Origin: Diphasiastrum complanatum | Lineage: Eukaryota; Streptophyta; Lycopodiopsida; Lycopodiales; Lycopodiaceae | Assembly (NCBI GenBank): GCA_029204225.1 | Contig: CM055100.1 | Span: 6,189,165 to 6,253,164 of the forward strand | Length of the DNA: 64,000 nucleotides | Direction: 5' to 3' | Shown here: in pieces, positions 52,436 through 63,860 of the stretch | Position numbering within the stretch: the first letter of the stretch is position 1 | Layout: every line of letters starts with the position of its first letter | The notes under the pieces: model-generated | Database searches by the model: none | Seen by the model: the letters and a program-made list of their open reading frames with translations, nothing else | Told to the model about the DNA's origin: nothing | Made by a program: the position numbers and the translations under genes

Positions 52436-54503
52436 GACAGACAAACCATTTTGGGATCAAGCTTTGTTGTGTGCCAATTTCTTGTGCAATAGGTGGCTGA
52501 GTGCTATTTTGGATGGAAGGACACCTTTTGAGATGCTATTCAAGAGGAGGCCGAGTGTCAACTTTATAAGAACCTTTGGATGCACATGCTATGTCAACAT
52601 TACTCTTGATGATAGGACCAAGGAGGATCCATCTTCAAGAAGAGGTATTTTTGTTGGATATAGTGAGGTGAGTAAAGCCTACAAGGTTTACATTCCTTCT
52701 ACTAACAAAGTGATTGCTAGTAGAGATGTCATTTTTGATGAGGGGAACATTCCAAAGGTGTCTTCAAGCATGATTGATGGAAGAGTGGATGGATCTAACA
52801 TTCTTGATGTTGATGAGAAGGATCCTACTTTGGATGGTGGTGATGATGGACCTTCATCAAGTCAAAAGCCAAGGAGAACATCAAGAGAAAGACAAGTACC
52901 TTCAAGGCTCACATATGATCAAAAGGGTAAGCAAGTAGTTTCTAGAAACTATATTGCTTTCCTAACCATTTTGGATGAGCCTACAAGTGTAGATCAAGCA
53001 AGGAAAGAAGAGGAGTGGATCCAAGCAATGGATCTTGAGTATCAGGCTCTTATGAAGAGTGGAACATGGAGATTGGTGGAGTTGCCTAAGGACAAGAAAG
53101 CTATTGGATGCAAATGGATCTTCAACGTGAAGACAAACCAAGATGGATCTATCAACAAGTACAAGACAAGGTTAGTGGCAAAAGGATATGCTCAACAACA
53201 AGGGATTGACTATGATGAGACCTTTGCACCCGTGGCAAAGATGGTAAGCATTTGAGTCATCATTTCACTTGCTACACTTTATGGATGGGATCTATGGAAA
53301 ATGGACATTTCAAGTTCATTCTTGAGTGGTGATCTTGAGGAGGAAGTGTACATGTAGCAACCCGAGAACTACATTTCATCAACAAAGCCAAATCATGTGT
53401 GTCTTCTACAAAAGAGTTTGTATGGCCTTAAGCAAGCACCACCGAGTTGGTATGCTAAGCTTAACACTTTTTTACTCTCTCAAGGCTTTGTTATGAGTGA
53501 GTATGAATATTCACTTTATTATTGGTTTGCTGGAAATGATGTTACCATCTTGCTAATCTATGTGGATGATATCATCTTGAGTGTTGGAGACAATCAAGAT
53601 GTGGAAGATATCAAGAATGCTCTTAAGAAGGAGTTTGAGGTGCATGATCTTGGTAATTTGCATTACATTTTAGGAATAGAAGTCATTAGATCTTCTCAAT
53701 CTACTTTTATTTGTCAAGAGAATTATGCTAATTCTATTCTAGAAAGATTTCATGTGGTGGATGCAAAAGCTATTGATACACCTATGGAGTCTAATGTAAA
53801 GCTAACTATAAGAGGTAATGAAAGATCCTTCGAGGACATTACTCTCTATAGGAAGATAGTTGGTTCACTCATCTATCTAACCATTACTAGACCTGATCTA
53901 AGCTATTGTGTTGGAAGATTGAGTCAATTCATGCAAGATCCTAGTGAGGAGCATTGGAAGCTAGGAAAGCGAGTTTTGAGGTACATCATTGGAACTCGAG
54001 ATTTTGGCATATTGTATGAGGGAACATCACCTAATCTTTTTGGATTTTCAGATTCGGATTATGTTGGAGATGTAATGGATAGGAAATCCATTAGTTCTTA
54101 TTGTATTTTCATAGATGATGGAGCTATATCATGGATGTCAAATAAACAAGCCACTATCTCATTGTCATCTAGTGAGGCCGAGTACAAAGCTCTTACACAT
54201 TGCACAAAGGAGATGGTATGGATCAAGAGGATGATCAAGGATCTTCACTTGCTGGATTTTTCAGAGATCCCAATCATCTTTTGTGACAATCAATCAGCCC
54301 AAAGAATGGCATCCAATCCTATCTTTCATGCTAGGAGCAAGCATATTGAGATACAATATCATTTTGTGAGGGAGCAAGTCATTGCAAAGGAGGTGGAGCT
54401 TCAACATGTGTCTTCAAGAGAATATGTAGCTGATATCTTCACCAAATCATTGGGAAAAGACTTGTTCATGAAGCATAGGACTTCACTTGCTAAAACTAGT
54501 TGA
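52431..54503 (+). mobile_element. Ty1/copia integrase end, reverse transcriptase and RNase H
   Basis: 52431-53255 carries the integrase C-terminal region (DGRTPFEMLFKRRPSV, FGCTCYVN, GIFVGYS), a linker, and the RT start (EEWIQAMDLEYQAL, GCKWIFNVK, RLVAKGYAQQQGIDYDETFAPV). TGA at 53253-53255 and a TAG at about 53356-53358 break RT. 53397-54503 is open for 368 codons with SLYGLKQAPPSWY, YVDDIIL at the active site, and RNase H with DSDYVGD, SSSEAEYKAL, FCDNQSA and ADIFTKSL at the end. Apart from the two stops it is well kept. It is followed by a polypurine tract and LTR. Confidence 0.93.
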
Positions 54504-54511
54504 AGAGGGAG
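54500..54511 (+). promoter_or_regulatory. Copia polypurine tract
   Basis: TTGAAGAGGGAG lies immediately before the LTR start TGTGAAAG, the standard plus-strand priming site of LTR elements. Confidence 0.8.
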
Positions 54512-55135
54512 TGTGAAAGATTCAACTAGTTTCATCACATTTTGCAATATTTTCATATTTGGCATATTGAGGCCAAAACTTGTTTTAGACTTAGAGGTTG
54601 ACTTTTCAAAGTTTGTTAGTCTAAATTTCATTTGAATAAACACTTTTTGAAAGTGTGGGAAAGTTATAATTCGAGTTTGAGTAGATTCAATTTGAATAGT
54701 TGGGTACATTGAATCTAGATCCAAAATTAGTAGGGTTAGCATTTTGGTGGGAAAGCCTGTTATAAAAGGATGTAACTCATGGAGAGAGTATCTTCTCTCT
54801 TCTCTATCTCATTTCATGCTTATACATGGTTCTCTTGGGTTCTACTATCCATTGGTGCACTATCTTGGTGATTGCTTGCAATTCTATGTGTAGAATGATC
54901 TATATTTGATATTTTTGGATCCACACATGTGAAATACAGTAGCTTGATGGTTTTCTACAGAAAACAACAATACTTTTTCATTTCATTCAAGTTTGATCAA
55001 GTTCTATTGGTGTTTGCATCTCAATTTGTGTGTAGATGCTGATTTTTCTACATTGGTGAGATTGGTAGTGTATTTCTCTTTCTAACCAAAGATCCTTCAA
55101 GTAGATTGGATCTTAAGGATCTGAAAACTTTCACA
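54512..55135 (+). repeat. 3' LTR of the rearranged copia element
   Basis: It begins TGTGAAAG and ends CTTTCACA, a perfect 8-bp terminal inversion over 624 bp, directly after the polypurine tract. TATAAAAGG at about 54762 is a good LTR promoter TATA box. No second LTR copy was found in the window, so the element is solo at its 5' side. Confidence 0.72.
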
Positions 55136-57060
55136 ACATGCAAGGCATGCACAAAGTGAATTGGACACATGCATGGTGATTTGTACAATCCTAGTTTAGA
55201 ATTTGACACTTGGTAAAAGTAGGTAGAAATGCATGCATGTAAAGTGACAAATGTCACTAGTTTTCTAGTTTTCACTTTTAGATGTGGATGAAAGTAGAAG
55301 AGAGATGGTTCTACCTTGAGCTACTCCAATCTCCATAAATATGTGAAGGCTCTCTCATAATTTTTTATGAAGAACCAAGCTTTGAAGCTATTCCATGTCA
55401 ATTTGGATCTACCATATTGTTTGATTGAATTTTGCTCTCTCTTTCTCTCTCTAAGTTGAGGAGAGGATTATGCCAATGCATTAGATTCTTGTACTTCTTC
55501 TCTTTTGATTTTGAATGCAATCATTCTTTGACTATTAGCATGCTAGATTGTGCTTTGGTCATAAATTTTAGATCTAGATCTTGATATTCAATCTATAATC
55601 AATTTATGTGCTAAACACAAAGCTTAACAAGATCATTCACATTTGAGGATCATTCCCCACACGTGTGAGCTTGTTAAAATTTTATCAACCTAACTAGACA
55701 AAACTATTTCATAGTTATGTTGATGTGTCTGCATTTGCTATAGGAGTCTGTCTAAGCTAGAAGGACGAACAGAAAAAAGACTATCCTGATGGGGCAAGGG
55801 AGAGAGCAAGAATATTGCGGAACAGCTCTCCCATTACAATCAGCTGCTAGATGCAAAAACAATCTAATAGAAAGTTTATGCTGAATATAATCACAGTTTT
55901 AAGTGTTCTAATTGCCCAACAGGATCTTAAAAATCAATTCATACTCACAAATGAGAGTACAATCCATCGAAGAGATTAGAGATGGTTTGTGTGTGTGTGA
56001 TATTACTAAAAAATGGATTCAATGAGAACTTTGGTTTTGAAATAGATGGAAAGAACAGTATGATATCATGAGTTCCTCAGGCGTCAAAGATAGCCATCAT
56101 CTAATCAGAAACTGAGGAGTTGTAGACGTCCGTGTTATGATCAGAGTGAGTAAACAAGCGCGATCAAACAATGATAGAGTGCATTCAAATCACAATAAGC
56201 ATTCATGTATATTATACATAGATAGAAAAGCGTATTGCTACTATATTACACTGAAGCACAACAATGACAGTTAAGGAGGCTCAAAATCATATTCTCATGG
56301 TTGGAGCGTCTCATGTAATCTATGCTGGGATGATATATTTATAGATTCCATCCATATATTAACCACATTAAATGATTGTCACCTAATTAGATAAGCCATT
56401 GTACTTGGAAGTATATGGCTTTTGTGAGACCTGTACATGGTGTATATTGTCAACCCATACAGAATGTTGATGTGGATGAGGGCATCACAAATTCTCTCAC
56501 TTCGCAAAGTGGCTCTCTCTCACTTCGCAAATTCGGAAAGTGGCTGGGAATGTCCCTCGTTCAAAGTAGACAACCTTCGACATTTTTCTTTCTCTTTGGG
56601 ATTTTGCGAAAAAGGTGAAGGTGCCCTTAAAAAGATGAAGGTGCCCTCAAAAAGGTGAAGGTGCCCTTAAAAAGACAAAGGTGTCTTTAAAGCAGTTTAA
56701 CTCGTGAAAATAGATGACCTTCGAAATTTTTTTTCTCTCTTCGCATTTTTTGAGAGAATACGAAAAAGGCGAAGGTGTTAAAAATTGTTGAACTTTTGAG
56801 CTGCACAAGTTAAACTTTTTGAACTGTTGCAAGTTTCAAAAAATTTCGCGAAATAGTTTAAACTATTGAACTAGGCTAGTTTTAGACCTCTTTATTTGCT
56901 TCATCATTGGTCCAAAGATATTGATGTTATAGCTTGATGGAAAGCTTATAAGGAGTACTTTCCATTGCACTTTGTCATAAAGGGGGAGTTGGCCAATTTG
57001 GAGACTCTTCAAGGAATTCACATATCTAAAAAAGCAAGGCAAAGCTACAAACTTTCAAGG
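55136..57060. other. No recognised gene; possible LTR sequence
   Basis: AT-rich sequence without coding domains. A CACACGTGTG palindrome lies at 55658-55667, and a 20-bp tandem array at 56609-56688. From about 56950 copia gag-like codons start (GELANLETLQGI). Confidence 0.5.
56609..56688. repeat. Four 20-bp tandem units
   Basis: Exact 20-bp periodicity: AAAAAGGTGAAGGTGCCCTT at 56609, with variants at 56629, 56649 (identical to the first) and 56669 (five differences). Confidence 0.93.
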
Positions 57061-57935
57061 ATGAACAAACTCGAGCATATTGGAAGTGACAAAGCTCTCT
57101 TTTGTCAAGGACAAGCATAAAGGGAGGAGCAAGAACCAGTTTTCTTAAGCTTTCAACAAAGACAAAGACAAGGACACAGACAAAGATGGAGAAGAGGATG
57201 ACTCAACTCATCCTTCTACTTCCAAGACCAAGAAGAAGAAAGTCAAGTGTTTCTTTTGTGGCAAGAAGAGGCACTATGCCTCTAATTGTTTCAAAAAGAA
57301 AAATCAACTCAAACAAGCAAATCTCTCTAATGAGAAAGAAGAAGACTTTATTGCAAGTGAAGGAGAAGGATCCCTCATGGTCTCAAGCTTTTCTTCGACA
57401 CCATTCAAGAAGGATGGAGCATGGTACATCGATGGTGGTGCCTCATCACATATGTGTTGTTCAAAGGAGTCTTTTGACTCTATTGTACCTTATAAAGGAC
57501 TTAAAAGATCTATTTATATAGCAAATGATCATGAATGCTCTATTGAAGAAATTGGCAATATCTCACTAAAAGTTGTTTCTTCTTAAGTTCTTTCACTTTC
57601 CAATGTTCTTTTTGTTCCTAAGCTTACAAAGAGCTTGATAAGTGTTGGAAAGTTGCTTGACTATGGTTGTGATGTGAAATTCAATGCCAATACTTGCTTT
57701 ATTACGAAAGGTGATGAGATCCTAGCTAATGGATCTATATATGGTGGCATCTTCAAGTTAAATTCTTATGAGAATGCAAATCTTTGTGAAATTGCTTTTA
57801 TGTTTAAGGAGGAGTTATGGCATAGGAGGTTGGGGCATCCTAACTATAAATCTATGCTTTCTATGATCAAGAATGATAAGGCTATTGGCCTATCAAGCCA
57901 TGTGAGGCTTGTGCTGTTGCAAAATCACATAGAAA
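56960..57935 (+). mobile_element. Outer Ty1/copia element, left part: gag end, protease, pre-integrase
   Basis: Gag codons appear from about 56960. A knuckle in frame near 57250-57300 reads CFFCGKKRHYASNC. Protease follows with AWYIDGGASSHMC (the usual DSGA is DGGA here) and YIANDHECSIEEIG. A stop at 57583-57585 is followed by the open frame 57635-58054 with VLFVPKLTKSLISVGKLL-like flow and LWHRRLGHPNYKSMLSMIKN. The integrase frame is cut at 57935, within CAVAKSHRK-like codons, by a younger copia insertion, and resumes at 61702. Confidence 0.88.
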
Positions 57936-58549
57936 TGTTGAAATATTGGAAAAAACTATCTAATGTTGTAAGTAGGGGTCCTAAAAATGCCAAAGATGAA
58001 TTGAGCTCTTTTGGCTTAGTAAAGACCCATCTTAGAATAAAATATTCAAGGTAGGTAGAAGTAGAAACTCGAGCTACCATAGGAATTGCCATTTGTACTT
58101 TGCATGTCACATTTAATGCATGAAAATACTAGGTGGCACAATTAGACATATTGAGGTGGCTTGAATAAGTCTAGATAGCTTGAGAGGTGGATTCATAACT
58201 CCAATTCAACTCAAAGTAGGAGGAAAGTCCATGGATCTATATATATGTGATGTACTCTCATTGAGAAGATGATGAAATTTGTGTATAATGCAAATTTGGA
58301 GACTAAGCTCTTTGTGCCCTCTCTCTCTACTCGAGTTTTGTACTTTCATATTCTCTCTCTAGCCGAGTTGAGGCATTTATTGTACTTAGTTTCATGTTTT
58401 GTTGACAAATCTTGCCTGTAACACACTAATATTTCTTGTATGATCAGCTTTCCTATTGTCAATCAATGCTAGTCTGATCTTTATGGCATTATTGGGCATA
58501 TGAGATCCAAAGTACATGTGTAGGGCATCCCACACGTGTGAATTCAATA
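57936..58549 (+). repeat. 5' LTR of the inner copia element
   Basis: 614 bp, TGTTGAA to TTCAATA, with a CACACGTGTG palindrome at 58531-58540 close to the end. Confidence 0.95.
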
Positions 58550-58562
58550 TGGTATCAGAGCC
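58550..58562 (+). promoter_or_regulatory. Primer-binding site of the inner copia
   Basis: TGGTATCAGAGCC, an exact match to the initiator-Met-tRNA type, starts directly after the LTR without a spacer. Confidence 0.95.
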
Positions 58563-59226
58563 TACTTAAGATTTACAAGCAAATCTGGTGATTTAGAGCT
58601 TCAAACCACTTTGAATGGTCCAGATCAGGTATTGTACGGAATTTCAGGTGCAGGCACGTGTGAAATCTGCCCATTTTCAGTTTGGTGGTTCTCTCTCCCC
58701 TTAGATCCAAATTACATGCAAATTAGCCCACTAGAAAGCTAGAAATGTGTAGAATTCTATGCAATTTGAATTATACAGTTGGATAAGCCAATCAAAAGTT
58801 ATAAGCTTTTGAATAGTCGTAGGTAGGGCACCTAGACCTGTGGCAAATCGTGAGTACATGTCATTTATTGCCTGAATGATCACAAAAATCATCCAGAAGT
58901 TGACCAATCTCATCTATATGTGATTTAGTCAAAATTTATAGGTTCTAGGCGAATTGTTTTATACAAATAGATTGTATTTGAGTCAATTTGACATTTTTGG
59001 AGTATTTCACATGTGTGAAATTCAGAGAACCATAACTTTTGCCATACTTCATCTTTTTTGATGATTCAAATCTTGTTTTAGAGAGATTGTCAAGCTAGTG
59101 AGATCTATCTCACAGTTTTTTGCTTAATCTTACATAGGATTTGATTTTTTTTAACCCTTGATTGGTTCCTATAGTGAGAAAATAAGCAATTCTTTCATGC
59201 ATCTTTTTTGATTTCCATCATTCTTT

Positions 59227-60140
59227 ATGACTTCAATGGGTGTCTTCCTATTAGAAGCAAGTGAAAGATTCTCAACCTTCAATGACTCAATTTGGAAGGT
59301 TAGGATGGAATCTGGCTTATACTACAAGATGTGATAGATATTGTACTTGGTATTGAAGAAGAACCACAAATTCTTCAAGAAATTCCAAAGTACAAAAAGA
59401 GAGCTAGGATGGCTCTGCATTATATTAAGATGAATGTCTCAAATGACATCTTAAGAGAAATTGGTGCTTGTACTAATGCCAAAGATGCTTGGGATACTCT
59501 CAAGTCCATCTATGAGGCAAAGAATACTTCTAGACTTCTAACACTAAGAAACCAAATTTTTCAAAGTGTATAGAGAAGTGATGAATGTGCTTTAGCTTAT
59601 ATAATGAGAGTTAAAGACCTCCATAGAGAATTGTCATGCATACGAGACTCCATCAACCAAAATGAACTTGTTCAAGTCATACTTAATGGGTTAAAGGAGG
59701 AATATGACAACCTTGTTCAGAGTTATGCCATTAAGGAGGAGCTACCAAGTTTGGAAGCACTCCAAACTGTGCTCATTTATGAAAAATCAAGACAAGAGTA
59801 TAAAATCTTGAAAATGGAAAGACTACCTCTCAACATTGATGGTAAAGCCCTCTTTACCAAAGACAAGCACCAGACAAGAAGTAAGAATCAACACAACCCA
59901 CTTCAAGCAAGAACAATCTTGTTTCCAAGGAGAAAGGAGAAGAGGATGAGTCCTCTCAAGCTTTCACATCCAAGAAGAAGAATAAAAACATCAAGTGTTT
60001 CTTTTGTGGCAAGAAGGAGCATTATGCCACCAACTGCTTCAAGAAGAAGAGTCAATTCAAGCAAGCGAACATCTCCAATAAAGAGAAGGAAGATGCTCAT
60101 GCAAGTGATGGAGAGGGATCTCTTATGGTCTCGAGTTTAA
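59227..60140 (+). mobile_element. Gag of the inner copia element, broken
   Basis: The start at 59227 encodes LEASERFSTFNDSIWKVRME, then shifts frame near 59320 to IVLGIEEEPQ and the UBN2 body: MALHYIKMNVSNDILREIG, AWDTLKSIYEAKNTSRLL. One TAG at 59571-59573 interrupts an otherwise continuous frame that goes on ALAYIMRVKDLHRELSC to about 59830. The zinc knuckle CFFCGKKEHYATNC (near 59995-60036) is in a further frame. A 2.1-kb class of coding (protease, integrase, RT start) that should follow is deleted at about 60138. Confidence 0.87.
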
Positions 60141-61075
60141 GGATTCATCAAGGATAAATCTAAGGTGTGTTTGCTATTTAGAAGTCTTTATGGCTTGAAG
60201 CAAGCACCTAGATCATGGTATTCAAGACTCAACAACTTTCTACTTTCACTAGAATTTGTGCTTAGTGACTATGATCCTTCTATGTACTTAAAGTTTGATG
60301 GTAGTAATATTGTCATTCTTCTAAGCTATGTAGATGACATTATTCTTAGTGGAAGTTGTTTGATGCTAGTTCAAGAGACTAAGGATGCATTAGGAAGAGA
60401 ATTCAAAATGCAAGATCTAGGAGAGATCCATTACATTTTAGGCCTTCAGATTGATTTTCATGAAGAGTATGCTTTTATTTGTCAATCTAGATATGTCTTT
60501 TCTATGTTGAGAAAATTTAATATGCAAAATTGTAAAGGCATAGATACTCCCATGGAGCAACATGTAAAAGACCCTATTAAAGGTGATGAAAGATCCTTCG
60601 AGGACATCACACTTTATAGCAGTCTTATAGGCTCCTTAATTTGGCTTACTATCACTAGACTCGATTTGAGCTATTGTGTGCACAAATTGAGTCAATTTAT
60701 GCAAGATCCTAAGATCCAACATTGGAAGATGGCCAAGAGAGTTCTAAGATATGTATCTTCTACTCAAGATTATGGTTTATTGTATAAGAATGAAGATCTA
60801 ACCATTGTTGGCTATTTGGATTCCGATTTTGCAAGTGATAAGATGGATCGAAAGTCCATTAATGCATATACTATCTTTCTTGGAGGCAATCTTGTGTCTT
60901 GGCTTTCAAAGAAACAAGATACCATATTCCTATCTTCTTGTGAGGCCAAGTACAAAGCACTCACTACAACAACTAAAGAGGTCTCACAAAGCCACTTTGC
61001 AAAAGTGCCTTCTCAAAGCATAGATCTAATCTTGGTCTTATCTCCAGATCGATGCTTGATCCACATTAGATACCT
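60139..61075 (+). mobile_element. RT C-terminal part and RNase H of the inner copia, truncated
   Basis: From GFIKDKSK (60143) the frame 60165-61115 gives SLYGLKQAPRSWY, the active site YVDDIIL, IHYILGLQ, ERSFEDITLYSSLIGSL, and the RNase H start DSDFASDKMDRKS and SSCEAKYKAL. RNase H is cut after TTTTKEV, and the remaining codons before the LTR (KCLLKA) are frame-shifted relics of its end. The frame has no internal stop over 316 codons but lacks the catalytic N-terminal third of RT. Confidence 0.9.
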
Positions 61076-61087
61076 TTTTAGGAGGAG
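61076..61087 (+). promoter_or_regulatory. Polypurine tract of the inner copia
   Basis: TTTTAGGAGGAG ends exactly where the 3' LTR (TGTTGAA) begins. Confidence 0.88.
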
Positions 61088-61701
61088 TGTTGAAATATTG
61101 GAAAAAACTATCTAATGTTGTAAGTAGGGGTCCTAAAAATGCCAAAGATAAATTGAGCTCTTTTGGCTTACTAAAGACCCATCTTAGAATAAAATATTCA
61201 AGGTAGGTAGAAGTAGAAACTCGAGCTACCATAGAAATTGCCATTTGTCCTTTGCATGCCACATTTAATGCATAAAAATACTAGGTGGCACAATTAGACA
61301 TATTGAGGTGGCTTGAATAAGTCTAGATAGCTTGAGAGGTGGATTCATAACTCCAATTCAACTCAAAGTAGGAGGAAAGTCCATGGATCTATATATATGT
61401 GATGTACACTCATTGAGAAGATGATGAAATTTGTGTATAATGCAAATTTGGAGACTAAGCTCTTTGTGCCCTCTGTCTCTACTCAAGTTTTGTACTTTCA
61501 TATTCTCTCTCTAGTCGAGCTGAGGCATTTATTGTACTTAGTTTCATGTTTTGTTGACAAATCTTGATTGTAACACAATAATATTTCTTGTATAATCAGC
61601 TTTCCTATTGTCAATCAATGCTAGTGTGATCTTTATGGTATTATTGGGCTTAGGAGATCCAAAGTACATGTGTAGGGCGTCCCACACGTGTGAATTCAAC
61701 A
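61088..61701 (+). repeat. 3' LTR of the inner copia element
   Basis: 614 bp, TGTTGAA to TTCAACA, collinear with the 5' LTR without gaps. CACACGTGTG lies at 61683-61692. Confidence 0.95.
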
Positions 61702-62220
61702 AGAAAGCCATATCAAAAGTCTTTTATTAAGACTTCTCATCCTTTGGTTAGATGTTCGTTTTTCTTCCTCTAAAAGTATTGGTGGTGAAACTTGTTTTGT
61801 TACCTTCATTGATGATTTTACAAGATATACTTGGTTGTACCTTCTTTCTTCAAAAGCTATGGTGTTTGAACACTTCCTAGTTTTCAACGCTTATGTTGAA
61901 AACAATTTTCTTACAAAATTAAAGATTTGAGATGTGATGGAGGGGGTGAATACATCTCCAACAAGTTCTATGATTGTTGTGAGGTTGAAGGGATTAAGAG
62001 ATAACTTTCTTGTGCTTATTCTCCATCTCAAAATGGGTTTGCCGAAAGAAAAAATCGATCTCGATGTGAATGTGCTAAAGCAATGCGAGTTGAAGCTACT
62101 TTGCCCTTTGAATATTGGGAAGAAACAATTAATTGTGCAAATTATTTGTGCAATAGATTACCTCTCTTTGAACCTATTCCAATGCAATCAGCACTCCCTT
62201 GAAAATCAATAAATGAAACT
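61702..62220 (+). mobile_element. Outer Ty1/copia element, right part: integrase core
   Basis: After the duplicated AGAAA the integrase resumes as KPYQKSF, continuing the KSHRK codons left at 57935. Frames shift repeatedly, but GGETCFVTFIDDFTRYTWLY-like codons (first catalytic D), RCDGGGEYISNKFYD-like (second D) and CSPSQNGFAERKN-like (catalytic E) can be followed to about 62060. CANYLCNRLPLFEPIPMQSA ends it near 62190. RT and RNase H are missing. Confidence 0.82.
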
Positions 62221-63355
62221 CAAGAAGAAATCACAAAGATATTTGAAACAATCTAGCCTCTCTCTTTTTTTCTCTTTCTAGCAAATCCTAGCACATAGAA
62301 TGATGATTTCTTGATGACAATAGATCAAACCTCAATTCTGAACTTCTGCTAACACCTAATATTGAAACACACTCTTGAAAAAGTCTAGCAACTTAAAATC
62401 AAGAGATCCTATAAAATTTAGGGTTACTCCAAAAATGCAAAATATTGAATCAAGCGAAATCTATATGCAAAAGCTAGAATATTGATATCTCATCTGATAG
62501 AATGTAACATTCACAAGCATGAGAAATTTTTGTCTCCACATTACAGTAAGTGGTCTCAAAAATTGGCCATCTACAAGTGATTTGACCTAAAATGATTTTA
62601 AGATCACAAAGATCCAATCTGTATACTTGAAACTACAAGATTTGAGCTAGAAACACCTTCAAATCCACATAGAATATATGTGGACCTCAAATCAACCTCT
62701 AGATTTGGCTTAAACACCAAATTTGGCCTGCAACCTACTCTGATACCATTTAAAAAAATCAGATCCAAAAAATACTTAATGGATATCTAAGATCTTGACC
62801 AAAATTTGGATGCACATCTAGATTTAGCTACAAGATAGAAATCATCAATTTTAGCATGCTAGAATTGCATAAATCACTAAGATCTGATCATAAGCATGAA
62901 AATACAGTATGTTATTGTCTCTTTCCGTACAAAATCAGTACATTGCTGTCCTTCACACGTGTGAAAGCAAGATCAATTATAAAATCAACATTCTACACAT
63001 AGAAAACCAAGATATGAAGAGAAATACACATGAGATGGACATAGAAACAAAAGAGATGAATTCTCTAAATCAAAAGAGAATACAATGATATGTTCTCAGT
63101 GCAGGTACTGATATCTATAGTTGCTCAAATGTCATTTGGCCAATTGCCCCAAACTTGGTATCTCACCAAATGACCTAGAAATTCTAGTCTAGATGAAATG
63201 TATGAAAATTAGCCAATTAGAATGGGTCCAAAATTGACCTCATTCATTTATCTACTTTTCAAAAATAGTAAAAACACTATTTAGGCCTGTATTGACAAAC
63301 ATGAAACTATCTCTAAATTGAGATTTCATGTTGGCCCCCAAAAATGCCTATTAAC
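62221..63355. other. Non-coding, minus-strand copia leader/LTR-like sequence
   Basis: No coding domain. A primer-site-like TGGTATCAGAG is present on the minus strand at 62729-62740, and a CACACGTGTG palindrome at 62954-62963, as in the LTRs of the inner copia. This is probably an LTR plus untranslated leader in inverse orientation; ends were not resolved. Confidence 0.45.
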
Positions 63356-63359
63356 CAAC

Positions 63360-63860
63360 AACGTAGTTGACAATTTTTCACAAACAACAACACCAACACT
63401 TCAAGAAGGACAAAGAAAAAGCCAAAGATGGAGATGAGGACCGTTCTTCTCAAGCTACAACATCTAGTGGGAAGAAGAAGAAGATTAAGTGTTTCTTTGT
63501 GGCAAGAAAGGCCACTATGCTTCAAATTGCTTCAAGAAAAAGAACCAATTCAAGCAAGCTAAACTTACTAATGAGAAAGAGAGTGAGGGTAATGAGAGTG
63601 ATAGGGAGGATTCATTGATAATGTCAAGTTTTTCTACTTCTCCTTCAAGAGTGATGAATTGTGGTGGATAGATAAGCCAAAACACCGGATATTTGCCAAA
63701 CTTGGAGGTTATTTTCCATATGTCTAGTTCTAAGAATTCATTCACTAGTCTCTTGCCTTATGAAAGTACTAGAAGGCCAATCTATAGAGCAAATGATATT
63801 GAGTGTAGGATTGAAGGAATGCGATGCATTCCATTGAGTGTAGTTGTTAGCTAATGCCAT
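63360..63860 (+). mobile_element. Ty1/copia gag-protease fragment
   Basis: HFKKDKEKAKDGDEDRSSQA runs into the knuckle, split by a one-base loss: LCGKKGHYASNCFKKKNQFK from 63489. Then come an acidic ESEGNESDREDSLIMSSFST stretch, a degraded protease start (LWWIDKP in place of WxIDSGAS), and YRANDIECRIEGM. It is the same lineage as the copia elements at 57-62 kb and is clearly inactive. Confidence 0.75.

Larger units (their letters stand above)
57936..61701 (+). mobile_element. Inner Ty1/copia element with both LTRs and 5-bp target duplication, internally deleted
   Basis: Two 614-bp LTRs (57936-58549 and 61088-61701) enclose a primer site, a gag, an RT-RNase H piece and a polypurine tract. It is flanked by the 5-bp repeat AGAAA (57931-57935 and 61702-61706). 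The LTRs begin TGTTGAA and end TTCAACA (TTCAATA in the left copy). Comparing them by eye I count about 21 substitutions and no length change. The internal region is only about 2.5 kb: protease, integrase and most of RT are missing, and RNase H is cut. It is therefore non-autonomous and must have moved with proteins from a relative, if the deletion preceded insertion. Confidence 0.95.
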
